DNA from: Aspidapion aeneum
Lineage: Eukaryota > Arthropoda > Insecta > Coleoptera > Brentidae
DNA length: 64,000 nucleotides
Direction: 5' to 3'
Assembly: GCA_963576565.1 (NCBI GenBank)
Contig: OY755044.1
Span: 44,210,735 to 44,274,734 of the forward strand
The first letter of the stretch is position 1, and each line of letters starts with the position of its first letter. Both the position numbers and the translations under genes were made by a program. The notes under the pieces were generated by a model, which saw nothing but the letters and a program-made list of their open reading frames with translations, was not told the origin of the DNA and did not search any database. Positions 1 to 13,269 of the stretch are shown one piece after another.

Positions 1-1207
1 ATTTCACAACAGGACTTGTAGTAGGTCGTCAGATACTATACAAATTTTACGGTGGACAAGTTTTAGGTGTCAAAAAGCATGGAAATAAAGGAAAATTTGC
101 ACCAAAATAGTTTAAGATAAAAAGAGGTTTGAGTTAGGGAGATTGTCAAATTCACCAGTTTATTCTAAACTGTTTTGAGGTCTGTAAAATAAATATTTAT
201 TAAAGAAAAAGAAACTTTGATGATACAGGACTTCACTCGACACTATACAGGACGCTACACTACCAAAAGTTTATTTAAGAGTTCTGTAGGATGGTGTACA
301 AATTTGGTTCAGCTCATTATTCACACTTTAACCTCATATTGTTTTCCTTTTCTTTCTTCTCTGGACCCTTTTTTCAACCATCATTTTTAAAAAAATTTTC
401 AACCGTTTTGAAACAATAATCCATTCAGGAGAGACCCAGTCATGATCATTGCTGTATTCTAGTTTTGAAAGTTGCTTGCCTAGAATAGTAAAAAAATCAT
501 AGTGAAATATTTCTTACAGTTTAACACAATTCTATGTTACACTTCTGCAAAAGGTCCACTCAAGCACAAAAAAAGATCCCAATAGAAAATGTTGCCAAAA
601 TGGCAGTTACACATTTATCCAAAACAAACCTAACAAAAAACTTTCGAATATTTAAATTTATCCTTTGTTAAGTCAGGTAATAGAGCACTTATCCACTTTC
701 TTTTCCCTTCTTTGAGCTGATACGTAGTTCATTTAAATCAAGATGATTTTTTAAGGTCAAAATACTTGGCATTCCATCAAAACTAACATTATCAAGCTCT
801 CCTCAGCTGTCACAATTCAAAACAGCACAGAAACTAATAATAATGATTCAAACTGAGTAAAAAACTGGAAAAAAAAGTTTAAAAAAAACAAAAGAAAATA
901 AAAACATAACCTGACTTTTGAACAAAACATGGTCCGTTTTATTTCAATACATATAGGTTCAATACTTAAAACAGCATTTTTGTTGTAAATTAAATCGTTT
1001 CACTTTTTTTTAAAATTACGTTTTTGTTAACATTGCGGCTTATGGGAAAACGCTTTGTTTGTCCTATGGCGACCATCTTGGATCGAAAAACAGCTGATCG
1101 TGACAGTTCGTTAGACAAGCTAATCGTTTTATAGACCACATAACCTTAAAACTTTGAACTTTAGAATTTATGTGCTATACAAGTTAAAACTTTTTTGGAG
1201 CGGCTAT
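1..1207. other. AT-rich DNA, no gene recognised
   Basis: I see no coding region, RNA gene or clear repeat boundary here. The sequence is AT-rich with many short A and T runs. No open frame longer than chance is present. Confidence 0.6.
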
Positions 1208-1209
1208 TA

Positions 1210-2101
1210 GGGGAAAAGGAGGCAAAATGGGGTACTTAATTATATAGGCTTATTTCCCCTATTAATAATGATCACCATCGCATTTGGAATTAAGTTGGCG
1301 GTTATCTTTCTGTCTTAATTTTCAGATTAAGCGATTTAGAACTTCATCATGCTTTTATTTTTGTAAAAAGTTGACTTTTTTGACAATTTTGCCCCGCATA
1401 CGGGGTAAAATTGGATACCTATATGGGGCAAAACGGTGGTTGTGTAATTTTGAATCAATATTTTTGTAAGACAAGTGTTATTTATTAAAATACTAACCAA
1501 GCTTAAATTACTTATTTAAAAAATAAAAAGTTGTAATAAAAAATACATTTATAAGAATTAAATTTAATATTTACAAAATTTATAAAGAGTTACAGCGACC
1601 TAGTCATTGTTGTCGACTCTCCTACGCAAATTTTGCGCCCATTTCTTGTAAAGACAACATAACATACAACTTTCAGTGATGGTACCATTTTGCCCCGAAC
1701 CACCGGTTAAATTCAAACAAACATCATATACAGTAAAAGGCTAATTTTACGGGCAATGCGTTTAATTACAAATAATACATAAACACACTAAATGTTCAAT
1801 GTAAATAAAATTTTGAAAAGCCTGTTAAAAATGTACTTACCGTCACAAAATGTGCAAGCTATTTTTACAATAAACAGCTCACAACATCACATGTTGAGCA
1901 AAAACCAACTTAAACTCAGCCGACCGGCACCAGTCATATTGCAGAGAGTTGAACTGGTCATGGGCAGAGAACATATAACAGTATTTCTTCGATGTCATGG
2001 GGATAAAATATCTGATATTAAGGTGTTTTATTCTTGCGCAGTTTAGCTAAAACTGCGGTATCTCGTTTTATCCCCGTCTCCCATTTTGACCCCCTTTTCC
2101 C
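1210..2101. mobile_element. Relic TA-flanked TIR transposon (pogo/Tc1-like)
   Basis: The left end after TA (1208-1209) reads GGGGAAAAGGAGGCAAAATG; the reverse complement of the right end before TA (2102-2103) reads GGGAAAAGGGGGTCAAAATG. Inverted ends with a TA duplication are typical of the Tc1/mariner/pogo group. Inside are further copies of a GGGGCAAAA-type motif (near 1390, 1425 and 1690), like the subterminal repeats of many DNA transposons. No transposase is recognisable; an 84-codon open frame at 1792-2046 has no motif I know. A fragment of the same family seems to lie at 18117-18160. The TIR pairing is seen directly; the superfamily is inferred from the TA. Confidence 0.6.
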
Positions 2102-2103
2102 TA

Positions 2104-4470
2104 TATTTTGAGGGCCTAGGTCCCCTGGAACACCCCCCATAACAACGCCTTTAATAATAGCTTTAATAGAATAGACACGCGCAACAGTAAAGGAATCCAA
2201 CATACTACTTGTTGAGAATTTTTGTCAAGAATGTAAATCATAAATAATTTAAACAATTGTTATTATTATCCTAGGACACCCGGTATATGTCTCAGTACAT
2301 TTATCTTTGGGTTTATTAAAGGTGTCTATCTATCGGTTTCAAATTTCACGTTATAGGATCTTTTGTCCACGCTACATCTAGCTAGGTTGGAATTTCGTGT
2401 TTGCAGTAGAAAGACGCTCCCATTTTCTTAAAGATTTTGCCAATAATTTGGGTGTCTGTTCGGGTTTACGTGTCATTGAACCCCTTGAAAATAGCTTTGA
2501 AATGTTCAATGAAAATTGTTTCTGAAAAACCCAAGTTTAATACTACATTACTACAGTTAGTTAGGGACTCCTGCTTTAAAAAATATTTCTATGTAAACTT
2601 TTTTTATTTTTACTTAATATCGAAACCTTTTGGTTGCGTGCACTGTAGTTTGAAATGTCCACAAACTAATTCTTAAAACTTTCTATATTTTAACAATTGG
2701 CTAGAGAAGAGCCGCCAAGAAACCTATCTTTAATTAATTTTAAGATTTATATAATTTTAGGCTGAGAAACATTAAAACACTGACAATCTCAGGTTTAGAC
2801 ATAATATTTTTATGCAATCTAACACAACCACAAATATGACAAAAAACAAGTAAAAAAGATATACAAAGACAAAGTTCCTGGCTCATGTCAACTGGAAGAA
2901 GAATTTATGTTTTGTGTGTGTTTTTACAAACTCTAAAGTAAGTCCCCCTTCTTTATAAAATAAAAAGAAAGAGAAAAAACTTCTGTAATTCTTATAATTT
3001 TTTTTATGACACCTCCGTTTTAACTAATATTAAGATTTATGTTTTTTAGGTTTTCAAAAAAACAAACAACAATTTTTTACGTTATAGTGATCTGTCAATT
3101 TGTTCAGTCAATTTTATTAATACAAAATAGTAGTAGTGGACGATAGTACTAGAATTTAAACTAGATACGATTTTTCTTGGTGCAAACATATTTTCAAGTA
3201 AGTGAGAAAATTATTTAAAAAAGTTCTAATTAATATAGTCGATCATATTTTAATTTTAACTTATTTTAATTTTAGGAGACTAATGATGGCATAATGCCGA
3301 AAGCGCTCTGTCAATGAAATCTGAAATATAAAAATTATAGCACTCAGTACAAAAAAAACCCCTACTCATTAATATTTAAAGTTATTTGGATTAAAAAAGT
3401 TTTGTGATGGTGTCTATCGGTCAGTCTGTATGCCTGAGACAGAATAACTTAAAAAGTGTTAAACCGATTTTGGCACAAAAAATTTGCGGTACTTGTGGAT
3501 AAGGCCATTACAGGTTGGTAAGGTGGGGGGTGTTAGCGAAGCAAGTTAGATAAAAAATTAAATTTTCAACAATATTTGTTGTAACGTCAAAGTTTGTCAG
3601 AGACGCAGTTTTTGTTCAGTTTTATTCAATTTTCTCAGAAAACTAACCTTTTTATCGAAAATTGTAAAGAACATTTTTTTGTGAAGAACAGAATTCCCTT
3701 TCCAGCGGTGGGTGTATGAGTCAACAAAGGTAGGAAAAGCAAGCAGCTCTTTATAGCTATGAACAAATCAAGTTTCGTGTGCAACTCATGCCAACTTTCT
3801 GCCGATAAGCTAACTTTGCATATATCGGATTTTGACTTGAAAGATATGGCGGATTCAAAATGGCGGAACAAAGTTTAAAATACTTGCTTTGTAATGTGTT
3901 TAAAAATGTATTGGTCAAAAAATATGTATATTTTTGTATTTGTCAAAAAAATTAAAAAATTAAAAAAAAAGGTAAATTTTTTTTATTTATTTATAAAACT
4001 ATTGGAGCTAGAAAAAAAAAGTTTATATAAAAAAGATAGCTACTTTAATTCTCTATTTAAATCTGCTTCAAATGTTCCAATATATTTATTAGTTCTTAAG
4101 TTATTTTCAAATAACTGGAAAAAATAGGGGTCTTTGGGGTATAATTAAAAATTATGCTTTTAATCAAAACCAAAAGAACTTTTTGGAAGTAACTTAAATT
4201 TGTTTAATATACCTAGCAGATCAGGTTTTAACTTATTGTACCATTGTGATAATCGCGCTTTTTTTTTAAATATTGCGGATTCAATATGGCGGAAAAGCAT
4301 ATTTAAAAACAAATTGTATCTTTTTTATTTTTTATCCGATTTTAATACAACAATGTTTAAATTACTTGATTTGAAATGTATTAAAAACATACTTTTTAAA
4401 AAATGTATTTTCTTAATATTCGAAAAAAAAAATCGGATGAAACATGTGACAAAAATGATTTTATTTTTTA
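2104..4470. other. AT-rich unassigned DNA
   Basis: No gene recognised. Short open frames here are AT-rich and look accidental. A GATTCAAAATGGCGGA-like motif occurs near 3850 and 4277, related to ATGGCGG motifs at 36.7, 48.7-49.1 and 52.3 kb, so part of this may be an old repeat. Confidence 0.45.
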
Positions 4471-7430
4471 ATTGACCCCCATATACGGACATCGCTGAAG
4501 GGTTTGTCATTAATTAAACCCTAAAATAAAATATAAAACACATTTTTGTCAATTGAGCTTAGTTTCTGAGAAAATTGGGAAAAACCTGTAACAGAATTAA
4601 TTTGTTTGGTGATTTTTAAAAATTGATTTAAGTTGCACAGGCATGTGAAGTTTTAATCTGAAGATAAATCTTACATTATAATACACGTTTAAAAGGAAAT
4701 TTTATTGTCTACAATCGACTATGGGTCACAATTTTTGATAGAGAGCTTTGTTTTTAAGATAATCGGGTAAAACCTATGTTAGTTTGCCATTAGCCTGACC
4801 CCACTGACTAATACATTGTTAAAATGGAAATTTTATTTTCTACAGTAAACGGTGAAATAACTTTTTTTCAAAGAGCTTAATTTTTGAGAAAATTGGATAA
4901 AATAAATTAAAAGGCAATTTTATTGTCTAAAAGAAACTGTGTATTATATTTTTGGATATAGAGCTCGGTTTTTAAGAAAATCGGGTAAAACCTGTAATAA
5001 ACATGTTTATTTTTTTAATTTATTTACACTACCTCAATAAACGGACGCCGCTGGAGAGTTTGTCATTAGTCGTACTCCACTGACTTATACATTGTTAAAA
5101 AGGAAATTTTATGGTCTACAATAAAGATTAGAACATATTTTTCCCTAAGCTTAGTTTTTAAGAAAATTTGAAAAAAATCTAAAAAATTCAGGATTTGGGG
5201 AGTCTGGGGGGTTTTGCAGGATTTTGCAGCTAAAATTTAAAAAACTAATATAATTTTATTTTTAAATTAGATTTTACACATTTTTGATCCATTTCTATGT
5301 CATTGTGTCTTTAGGGTGTCAACTTAGTTACATTTTTAGAAATTCGAACAGGACTATATAAGGAGGGGATATAAAAAAAATTAGACCAAAAACTTGCCCG
5401 GCAACATCCAAATCGTTAGTCTGTGACCTATTCTCAGCCAGGAGCCACTGTCAAACTGCGGTCCTCATATTTTGCATACTCAACTACCTCTAGCACCTGC
5501 ACTATATTGTAAAAACTTTTGTCGATTGATATTCACTTTCAAAAATAACAATAACAACGTTGTTTCATAATAGGGACCTATTGCAATAAAGCCAGGCACA
5601 AATTCGACAAATTCGTATTGAAAATTGACATACCAAAGTCGAATTTAGAAATCCAGTCGTTTATTTTCCAAATAGTGGCGTCACTATTAATTCCGGCTCT
5701 TATAATACACAATGGCCCAATTTTGAAAGAAGACAGCTGTTCTTATAATGCGAACCTCTCAATATAGTGCCTGGCACAAACTATTGCAATAAGTCCCTAA
5801 TGTCCATCAAACAACGATAACAATAATATTAGAAATCACCTGTTTTACTAGACGCCCCAGCTGCGTTACGCCGCGCGCCGCCTTATAGGTGACCGCGTAG
5901 GGTAATACACATTCGGTAGTCGTTTTGGTGACAACAAATTGTTTTTTTATCGAAACAAATATAAAATATACATCTATATAAGACTTATATACACCAAATT
6001 AAAGAAAAATGTTCGTTCTATAACTTTTATTTAAACTTTTTTTTTAAATTTTGCATTGGTGATTTATTTTATTTTTTCTAAAAAAACGAAGCAAAATTTT
6101 GAAAAATATAATAGAAAGTTATTTTATTGCGGCTGTTTACTGATTCATTTGCCATTTTTTGCGACCCTCTACGACTATTTTTAAGAAGGATACATCGTTT
6201 TAAAAAGTATCGTGCAAAAAAAAGTGGTGGGGGCCATATCTTTAAAAAAACGCATTTACCAGAATGACAACAAGTCAAAACCTGATCTATGGAGCGCCCT
6301 TAACAAGCTTGGCTTATCGGCAAAACGTTGGCACGACTTGCACACGAAACCCCCTTTTAGGCCGATTTGTCCATAGACTAGTGGCGTCCGTAAATTGGGA
6401 TTATTTCGAAAAAAATGTTTACTAAGGTTCGGTTAAAATTTTCTAAAAAATTACACTAATTGGGAGAAATATGTAGTTTACTTTATTGTAGAAAATATAG
6501 TTTCCATTTAAAAGCTGTAATATAATGTTTTTATATCACAGCGAAGTCTCCAGGGGCGTACTTATAAAATTAAATTTTTAAAAATCACCAAAATAATCAT
6601 TTTTTGTTACATATCTTTTGTATTTTTAAATAAAAATAAGCTTCTAAGGAAAAAAAAACTTTTTAACTTATTCTATTCTATAGACCTTCGTTTGTAAGAA
6701 AACTTGACAAAAATATTTTTTTGGTAATTTTTGAGAGTGACCCTAATATATGGACGTCCCTGAAGAGTTAGCCATATTTTCTATCACATTTTGTGATACA
6801 CTGTTTAAAAGACAATTTCATTATCCATCGAAAAGTTAAAAAGACATTTTGTCGTAACTTAGTTTTTAAGCAAATTGGATAAAACATAGTAAAAAAATTG
6901 ATTTGTTTGGTGATTTTAAATAATTACTTTAAATTAAGGACGCCACTGGAGCGGTAACTATGCAAGAAATTTCACTTTGTTATACATCGTTGGAATGGAA
7001 ATTTTATTGTCTATGACGAAGTATACCCCATTTTTATAAATAGCTTGGTTCTTAAGAAACTTGAATAAAACCTGTGAAAAAAATGTTTTTTTATTGATTT
7101 TTTAATTTACCGCCATTTTCGGACGTCGCTGGAGATTTTGTTGTAAGTCAACCCCACCGAGTTTCACATTGTTGAAAAGGGAATTTTACTGTTTATAATA
7201 AAGTATATAATATATATTTTTTCATATTAAAAAATTATGCTTAACAAAAATTTTATTTTCCGTTTTTTTTTTAAATTTATTTAATTTACGGATGCCCCTA
7301 AAGTTTTAATTGTGAAACCAATCCGATCATGTTATACATAATTTCAAGGGAAATGTTATTTTCTATAAAAGAATATGACACATGTTTTCCTGTAGGCATT
7401 AGTTTTTAAAATAATTGAATAAATCTTGAA
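4470..7430. repeat. Eroded tandem repeat, unit about 170-200 bp
   Basis: A diverged unit recurs, recognisable by ACGGACGTCGCTGGAGA-like starts near 4484, 5037, 6747, 6937, 7121 and 7282. It is followed by a TTTGTCATTAGTC-like stretch, then AAGGAAATTTTATTGTCTAC, then GAGCTTAGTTTTTAAGAAAA and GGGTAAAACCTG. Spacings of about 170-190 bp between the last four starts give the period. The block is interrupted at about 5180-6380 by other DNA that includes a MITE. I see no coding potential; it resembles an old satellite or the internal repeats of a dead transposon. Confidence 0.55.
5573..5797. mobile_element. TA-flanked MITE, copy 1 (GGGACYTATTGCAATA ends)
   Basis: This 225-bp element starts GGGACCTATTGCAATA, and its right end reverse-complements to GGGACTTATTGCAATAG. 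TA flanks both ends (5571-5572, 5798-5799). It is non-coding. A similar TIR is found at 41712-41947. Outside the TA the flanks are again inverted (CGTTGTTTCATAA at 5558-5570 against CCATCAAACAACG at 5804-5816), so either the true ends lie further out or it sits in a palindrome. Tc1/mariner-type MITE by inference from the TA. Confidence 0.65.
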
Positions 7431-8771
7431 AAAAACCATGAGTATTTTTTCAACTTTTTTACAATTAGATTTTTGCATGCAATATTTAGGATTTTTATTC
7501 CGATGTAACTCTGCACCGCCTCCACAGACTTTTTACCCCTTTATATTAAATACTTTTCCCATAAAAGATTTATTTCAAAACCCTTACGCGCTCATTATAT
7601 GCCATACACAGAGCTCCCTCTTAAAAATACGCGTAACTTGGGCTGATTTTGTTTTTAACATTTATTTATGTTACTTCTTATATTGATCTTCCACCTACAC
7701 ATTAAAGTATAGATATAAATTATTGTGTACTATTAAGATTGGACTTTGCATATGTGTTTGTCAAATTGCTTCACGATCGTAAAGATAAAACTAGATAAAA
7801 CTTCCGTTATATTTAACGACAACATTTGGCCTTAAAATAATATGCAATTTTACACTTTTTCAGTCGCATCATTTGCCATGGCAAATAAAAATTAAAACGA
7901 AATGTGTAGTAATGATACACTCAACATCTTATGATATATGGTGACTCAAATTTCGATCTTAAATTCCCAGAAAAAAAAACACTCAACAGAAATGAAAAAG
8001 AATAAAATAAATGAATCAACACTGATGTTCGATCCTCCCCGGAACTATTTTTTTATTTCGAAAATGAAGTAAGTAATTGTTATATGATAACTCTAAAAAA
8101 TAAAAAAACAAGCAGCTAAAAGGGGGTAATTACCCTCTCTCCCAAAAGAAAAATGGCTAAAAAAATTATATTTTTGTTTACTTGGTTTCTCAGAAAGGCA
8201 TTTAAGGAAGAAATCGCCTGTAGAAAAAGGTGCACATGGAAAAAACGCACAGAGGAAAAATATAACATAATAAAACACAAAAAAGTAGTCTGTTTCCTTT
8301 GCCCGTACGCCCCCAAAACTTCGAATAAATTGCAAAAAACTTGATCAAGTATTGCAATATACCACGGTTACTTCAGAGAGCTTCTTTATAAAGGAACGTT
8401 GAAATCATTTAAAAACTGTTCTATATTTTTTTCAGCGGTTTTAGAATTTTGTTCTATCTGCGTATAAAATTGCAACGTTTTTATATTGTAAGGACTCCGG
8501 ATAAGTAGGATGACTATTACCTACGACCTTAGGCTAAGAAAAATTATCTTGCTCTAGGCCTACGACCATCCAATAAGACAACTCTAGTCTAATGGCTCAT
8601 TTATGCTCTAGACTTGAATCATAAGAAGTACTAAACAAAATTTACTAGTTACGAAAATTTTCAAAAATATTACAATAGTTTACAAATAATTAAAAATCAT
8701 CAAGTTTTAAATAACATATTTAAAATTTTTAGTTTTTATGAATAACAATTAGGAGTCATAGTGCAGCAGGT
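7430..8771. other. Unassigned DNA
   Basis: No gene recognised. Overlapping short open frames on both strands at 8093-8344 are mutual shadows without a known domain. Confidence 0.45.
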
Positions 8772-8779
8772 CATAGAGC

Positions 8780-9809
8780 CAGTGGCGGATCCAGGATTTC
8801 CGGGGGGGGAGGGAGGGGCCAAAGTGGCAGCAAACATAAAAAATACTCTGCCAATATATGGGCCCCTAAGCTCACACTAGGTACTATAGTTATAGTGTAC
8901 GTGTGAGCTAATATAACTAAAAACTGAAATATATTTTATTCAACTCCAGACTAAATTACCTTTTGTTTGATACCACACAAGCCAAGTTTTGACTTAAACA
9001 CAAATTTTTGAAATCTACCCCCACCCTTACAAAAAAAACAAAAACTAAAATGTATTTTGTTAAAGTCCGGACTCAATTACCTTTCGTTTGATATCACACA
9101 CGCCATATTTTCACTTAAACTCTAATTTTTAAAATATACCCCCACCCTTTTTTAAATAAATTAAAATGTATTTTGTTTAACTGCAGACTCAATTACCTTT
9201 CGTTTAATATCACACACGCCATATTTTCACATAAACTCTAATTTTTGAAATCAACCCCCACCCTTTTATTTGGTTTGTGTTCGGTGGATTTTGTTCATTT
9301 TTAAATGGGACCATCTCGACCCAAGACCCAGCCTAGGTACCAAATTTCATTAAAATCGGCCAAGCGGTTTTTGAGTTATGCGCGTTGGTCGTTACAGACA
9401 GACATACAGACACACAGACAGACAGACAGACAGACAGACATACAGACAGACAGACAGACAGACAGACAGACGGCGCAACAAAAAAGTTTCAAAATCATCT
9501 GAAACGCAAAGATATATAAAAAATTTTGAAATCGGAGCAACTTTTTTTTTCTCGAAAAAATTAGGATCACCATAGCTCACACTACTATAGTATAGTATAT
9601 GTGTGAGCTAAAAATTGTGGTTTTGATAGAAATTGAAGTGTGAAATTTAGTAGCTAAAGCAGATTAATAGTGCCGCAGGCGAAATTTAAAAAAAAATTAA
9701 GTAGAATTTGTAACAAATTTTAAATAAGTGATGCTGCTAAACTAAAAAATAAGTTATATGTTTGGAATGGGGGGCCGAGACCTCTGGCCCCCCTCTGGAT
9801 CCGCCACTG
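8780..9809. mobile_element. hAT-like non-autonomous element with 8-bp TSD
   Basis: The element opens CAGTGGCGGATCCAGG and closes CTGGATCCGCCACTG, a 15-bp perfect TIR. The 8-bp sequence CATAGAGC flanks it on both sides (8772-8779, 9810-9817). An 8-bp TSD with a CAGTGGCG end is characteristic of hAT-type MITEs. It carries a 0.7-kb foreign element (8869-9610). Its own sequence near 9670 (GCCGCAGGCGAAATTT) matches, inverted, the interior of the 277-bp MITEs at 36.1 and 49.4 kb, so all three are one family. No transposase is present. Confidence 0.85.
8869..9610. mobile_element. Hairpin-ended repeat element, nested copy
   Basis: Both ends are near-palindromes with a GCTCACAC/GTGTGAGC stem: 8869-8912 and 9574-9610, with inner palindromic ACTATAG motifs. 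Between them lie about three 115-120-bp tandem monomers (each containing ACTCAATTACCTTTCGTTTG and CTACCCCCACCCTTT), then a tail with AAATTTCATTAAAATCGGCC, TTTTTGAGTTATGCGCGTTG, a CAGA microsatellite at about 9397-9470 and an A/T-rich terminus. The same parts form the 10.1-13.4 kb array. No protein is encoded; open frames such as QTDRQTDRQT merely read the CAGA repeat. Confidence 0.6.
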
Positions 9810-10843
9810 CATAGAGCAGGTTATTTCTGATAGAAAAAAGTTTGTATAGCATGCGGGTCGATCGATCAATACTCATCTTTTTTTAAGATATAGGATTTTT
9901 AAAGTTAGAGCAGTGGGCAAAAAAAGGTCTTACAAAAAAAAAAGAAAATTTGTCACAGTCAAATGAATACTTAGCTATAATTGTGATCCAAAAATGTATT
10001 TTTTTCTTTTTTCATAAAAAGGAGATAATATAGGCTGTCAAAATAACTTCCACAAATGTATAAAAAATAAAAATCTTTTAAAAATACTCTGCCAATATAT
10101 GAGCCCCTAAGCTCACACTAGGTACTATAGTTATAATGTGCGTGTGAGCTAATATAACTAAAAACTGAAATATATTTTATTCAACTCCAGACTAAATTAC
10201 CTTTCGTTTGATACCACCCAAGCCATGTTTTGACTTAAACTCAAATAAACACCCTTAAAATACTCTGCCAATCTATGGGCACCTAAGCTCACACTGGATA
10301 CTATAGTTATAGTGTATCTACGTGAAAGCTAATATAACTAAAAACTGAAGTATATTTTATTGAACTCCAGACTCAATTACCTTTCGTTTGATACCACACA
10401 AGCCATGTTTTGACTTAAACTCTAATTTTTCAAATCTACCCCCACCCTTTTTTTAAAAACTAAAATGTATTTTGTTTAACTCCAGACTCAATTACCTTTC
10501 GTTTGATATCACACACGCCATATTTCCACTTAAACACTAATTTTTGAAATTTACCCCCACCCTTTTTTTTTAAATAAACTAAAATGTATTTTGTTTAACT
10601 TCAGACTCAATTACCTTTCGTTTGATATCACACACGCTATATTTTTACATAAACTCTAATTTTTGAAATCTACCCCCACCCTTTTATTTGGCTTTTGTTC
10701 GGTGGATTTTCTTCATTTTTAAACGGGACCATCTCGACCCAAAACCCAGCCTGGGTACCAAATTTCATTAAAATCGAGCAAGCCGTTTTTGAGTTATGCG
10801 CGTTGGTCGTTACAGACAGACATACAGACACACAGAAAGACAT

Positions 10844-10881
<38 letters not shown>

Positions 10882-11607
10882 GGCGCAACAAAAAACTTTC
10901 AAAATCATCTGAAATGCAAAGATATATAAAAATTTTTGAAATCGGAGCAACTTTTTTTTTCTCGAAAAAATTAGGATCACCATAGCTCACACTACTATAG
11001 TATAGTAGTAGTGTGAGCTAAAAAACAAAAATTAAAATCTATTTTGTTTAACTCCGCACTCAATTACCTTTCGTGTGATATCACATACGCCATATTTTTA
11101 CGTAAACTCTAATTTTTGAAATCTGCTCCCACCCTTTTAAAAAAAAAACTAAAATGTATTTTGTTTAACTCTAGACTCAATTACCTTTCGTTTGATATCA
11201 CACACGCCATATTTTCACATAAACTCTCATTTTTGAAGTCTACCCCCACCATTTTATTTGGCTTGTGTTCGATGGATTTTGTTCATTTTTAAATGGGACC
11301 ATCTCGACCCAAGACCCAGCCTAGGTAGCAAATTTAATTGAAATCGAGCAAGCGGTTTTTGAGTTATGCGCGTTGGTCGTTACAGACAGACAGACAGACA
11401 TACAGACAGACAGAAGGCGGGACAAAAACTTTCAAAATCATCTGAAACGCAAATATATATAAAATACTCTGCCAATCTATGGGCACCTAAGCTCACACTA
11501 GGTACTATAGTTATAGTGTGAGCTAATATAATCAAAAACTGAAATATATTTTATTCAACTCCAGACTCAATTACCTTTCGTTTGATACCACACAAGCCAT
11601 GTTTTGA

Positions 11608-11636
11608 TCGAACCGAACCGAACCGAACCGAACCCT
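11608..11636. repeat. (GAACC)n pentanucleotide tract, short copy
   Basis: About five units of CGAAC/GAACC sit between the left hairpin segment and the next monomer of the satellite. The partner at about 12808-12850 in the duplicated unit has about eight units, so this tract changed length after the duplication. Confidence 0.8.
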
Positions 11637-12031
11637 TTAAAAAAAAACTAAAATGTATTTTGTTTAACTCCAGACTCAATTACCTTTCGTTTGATATCAC
11701 ACACGCCATATTTTCACTTAAACTCTAATTTTTGACATCTACCCCCACCCTTTTTTTAAAAATAAACTAAAATTCATTTTTTTTAACTCCAGACTTAATT
11801 ACCTTTCGTTTGATATCACACACGCCATATTTTCACATAAACTCTAATTTTTGGAATCTACCCCCACCCTTTTATTTGGCTTGTGTTCGGTGGATTTTCT
11901 TCATTTTTAAACGGGACCATCTCGACCCAAAACCCAGCCTGGGTACCAAATTTCATTAAAATCGAGCAAGCCGTTTTTGAGTTATGCGCGTTGGTCGTTA
12001 CAGACAGACATACAGACACACAGAAAGACAT

Positions 12032-12073
<42 letters not shown>

Positions 12074-12807
12074 GGCGCAACAAAAAACTTTCAAAATCAT
12101 CTGAAATGCAAAGATATATAAAAATTTTTGAAATCGGAGCAACTTTTTTTTTCTCGAAAAAATTAGGATCACCATAGCTCACACTACTATAGTATAGTAG
12201 TAGTGTGAGCTAAAAAACAAAAACTAAAATCTATTTTGTTTAACTCCGCACTCAATTACCTTTCGTGTGATATCACATACGCCATATTTTTACGTAAACT
12301 CTAATTTTTGAAATCTGCTCCCACCCTTTTTAAAAAAAAACTAAAATGTATTTTGTTTAACTCTAGACTCAATTACCTTTCGTTTGATATCACACACGCC
12401 ATATTTTCACATAAACTCTCATTTTTGAAGTCTACCCCCACCATTTTATTTGGCTTGTGTTCGATGGATTTTGTTCATTTTTAAATGGGACCATCTCGAC
12501 CCAAGACCCAGCCTAGGTAGCAAATTTAATTGAAATCGAGCAAGCGGTTTTTGAGTTATGCGCGTTGGTCGTTACAGACAGACAGACAGACATACAGACA
12601 GACAGACAGACAGAAGGCGGGACAAAAACTTTCAAAATCATCTGAAACGCAAATATATATAAAATACTCTGCCAATCTATGGGCACCTAAGCTCACACTA
12701 GGTACTATAGTTATAGTGTGAGCTAATATAATCAAAAACTGAAATATATTTTATTCAACTCCAGACTCAATTACCTTTCGTTTGATACCACACAAGCCAT
12801 GTTTTGA

Positions 12808-12850
12808 TCGAACCGAACCGAACCGAACCGAACCGAACCGAACCGAACCC
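12808..12850. repeat. (GAACC)n pentanucleotide tract, long copy
   Basis: Expanded version of the tract at 11608-11636, in the second 1.2-kb unit. The complementary GGTTC repeat forms a longer array at 19935-20040 inside another element. Confidence 0.8.
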
Positions 12851-13238
12851 TTTTAAAAAAAACTAAAATGTATTTTGTTTAACTCCAGACTCAATTACCT
12901 TTCGTTTGATATCACACACGCCATATTTTCACTTAAACTCTAATTTTTGACATCTACCCCCACCCTTTTTTTAAAAATAAACTAAAATTCATTTTTTTTA
13001 ACTCCAGACTTAATTACCTTTCGTTTGATATCACACACGCCATATTTTCACATAAACTCTAATTTTTGGAATCTACCCCCACCCTTTTATTTGGCTTGCG
13101 TTCGGTGGATTTTGTTAATTTTTAAATGGGACCATCACGGCCCAAGACCCAACTTAGGTACCAAATTTCATTAAAATCGGACAAGCGGTTTTTGAGTTAT
13201 GCGGGTTGGTCGTTACAGACAGACATACAGACAGACAT

Positions 13239-13269
<31 letters not shown>

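Noticed and set aside
9305..9580. Open frames of QTDRQTDRQT and its reverse SVCLSVCLSV type (also at 10.7-11.0, 11.9-12.2 and 12.5-12.7 kb)
   Set aside because: They read the CAGA microsatellite, which is open in several frames on both strands. They lie within a satellite and have no domain.
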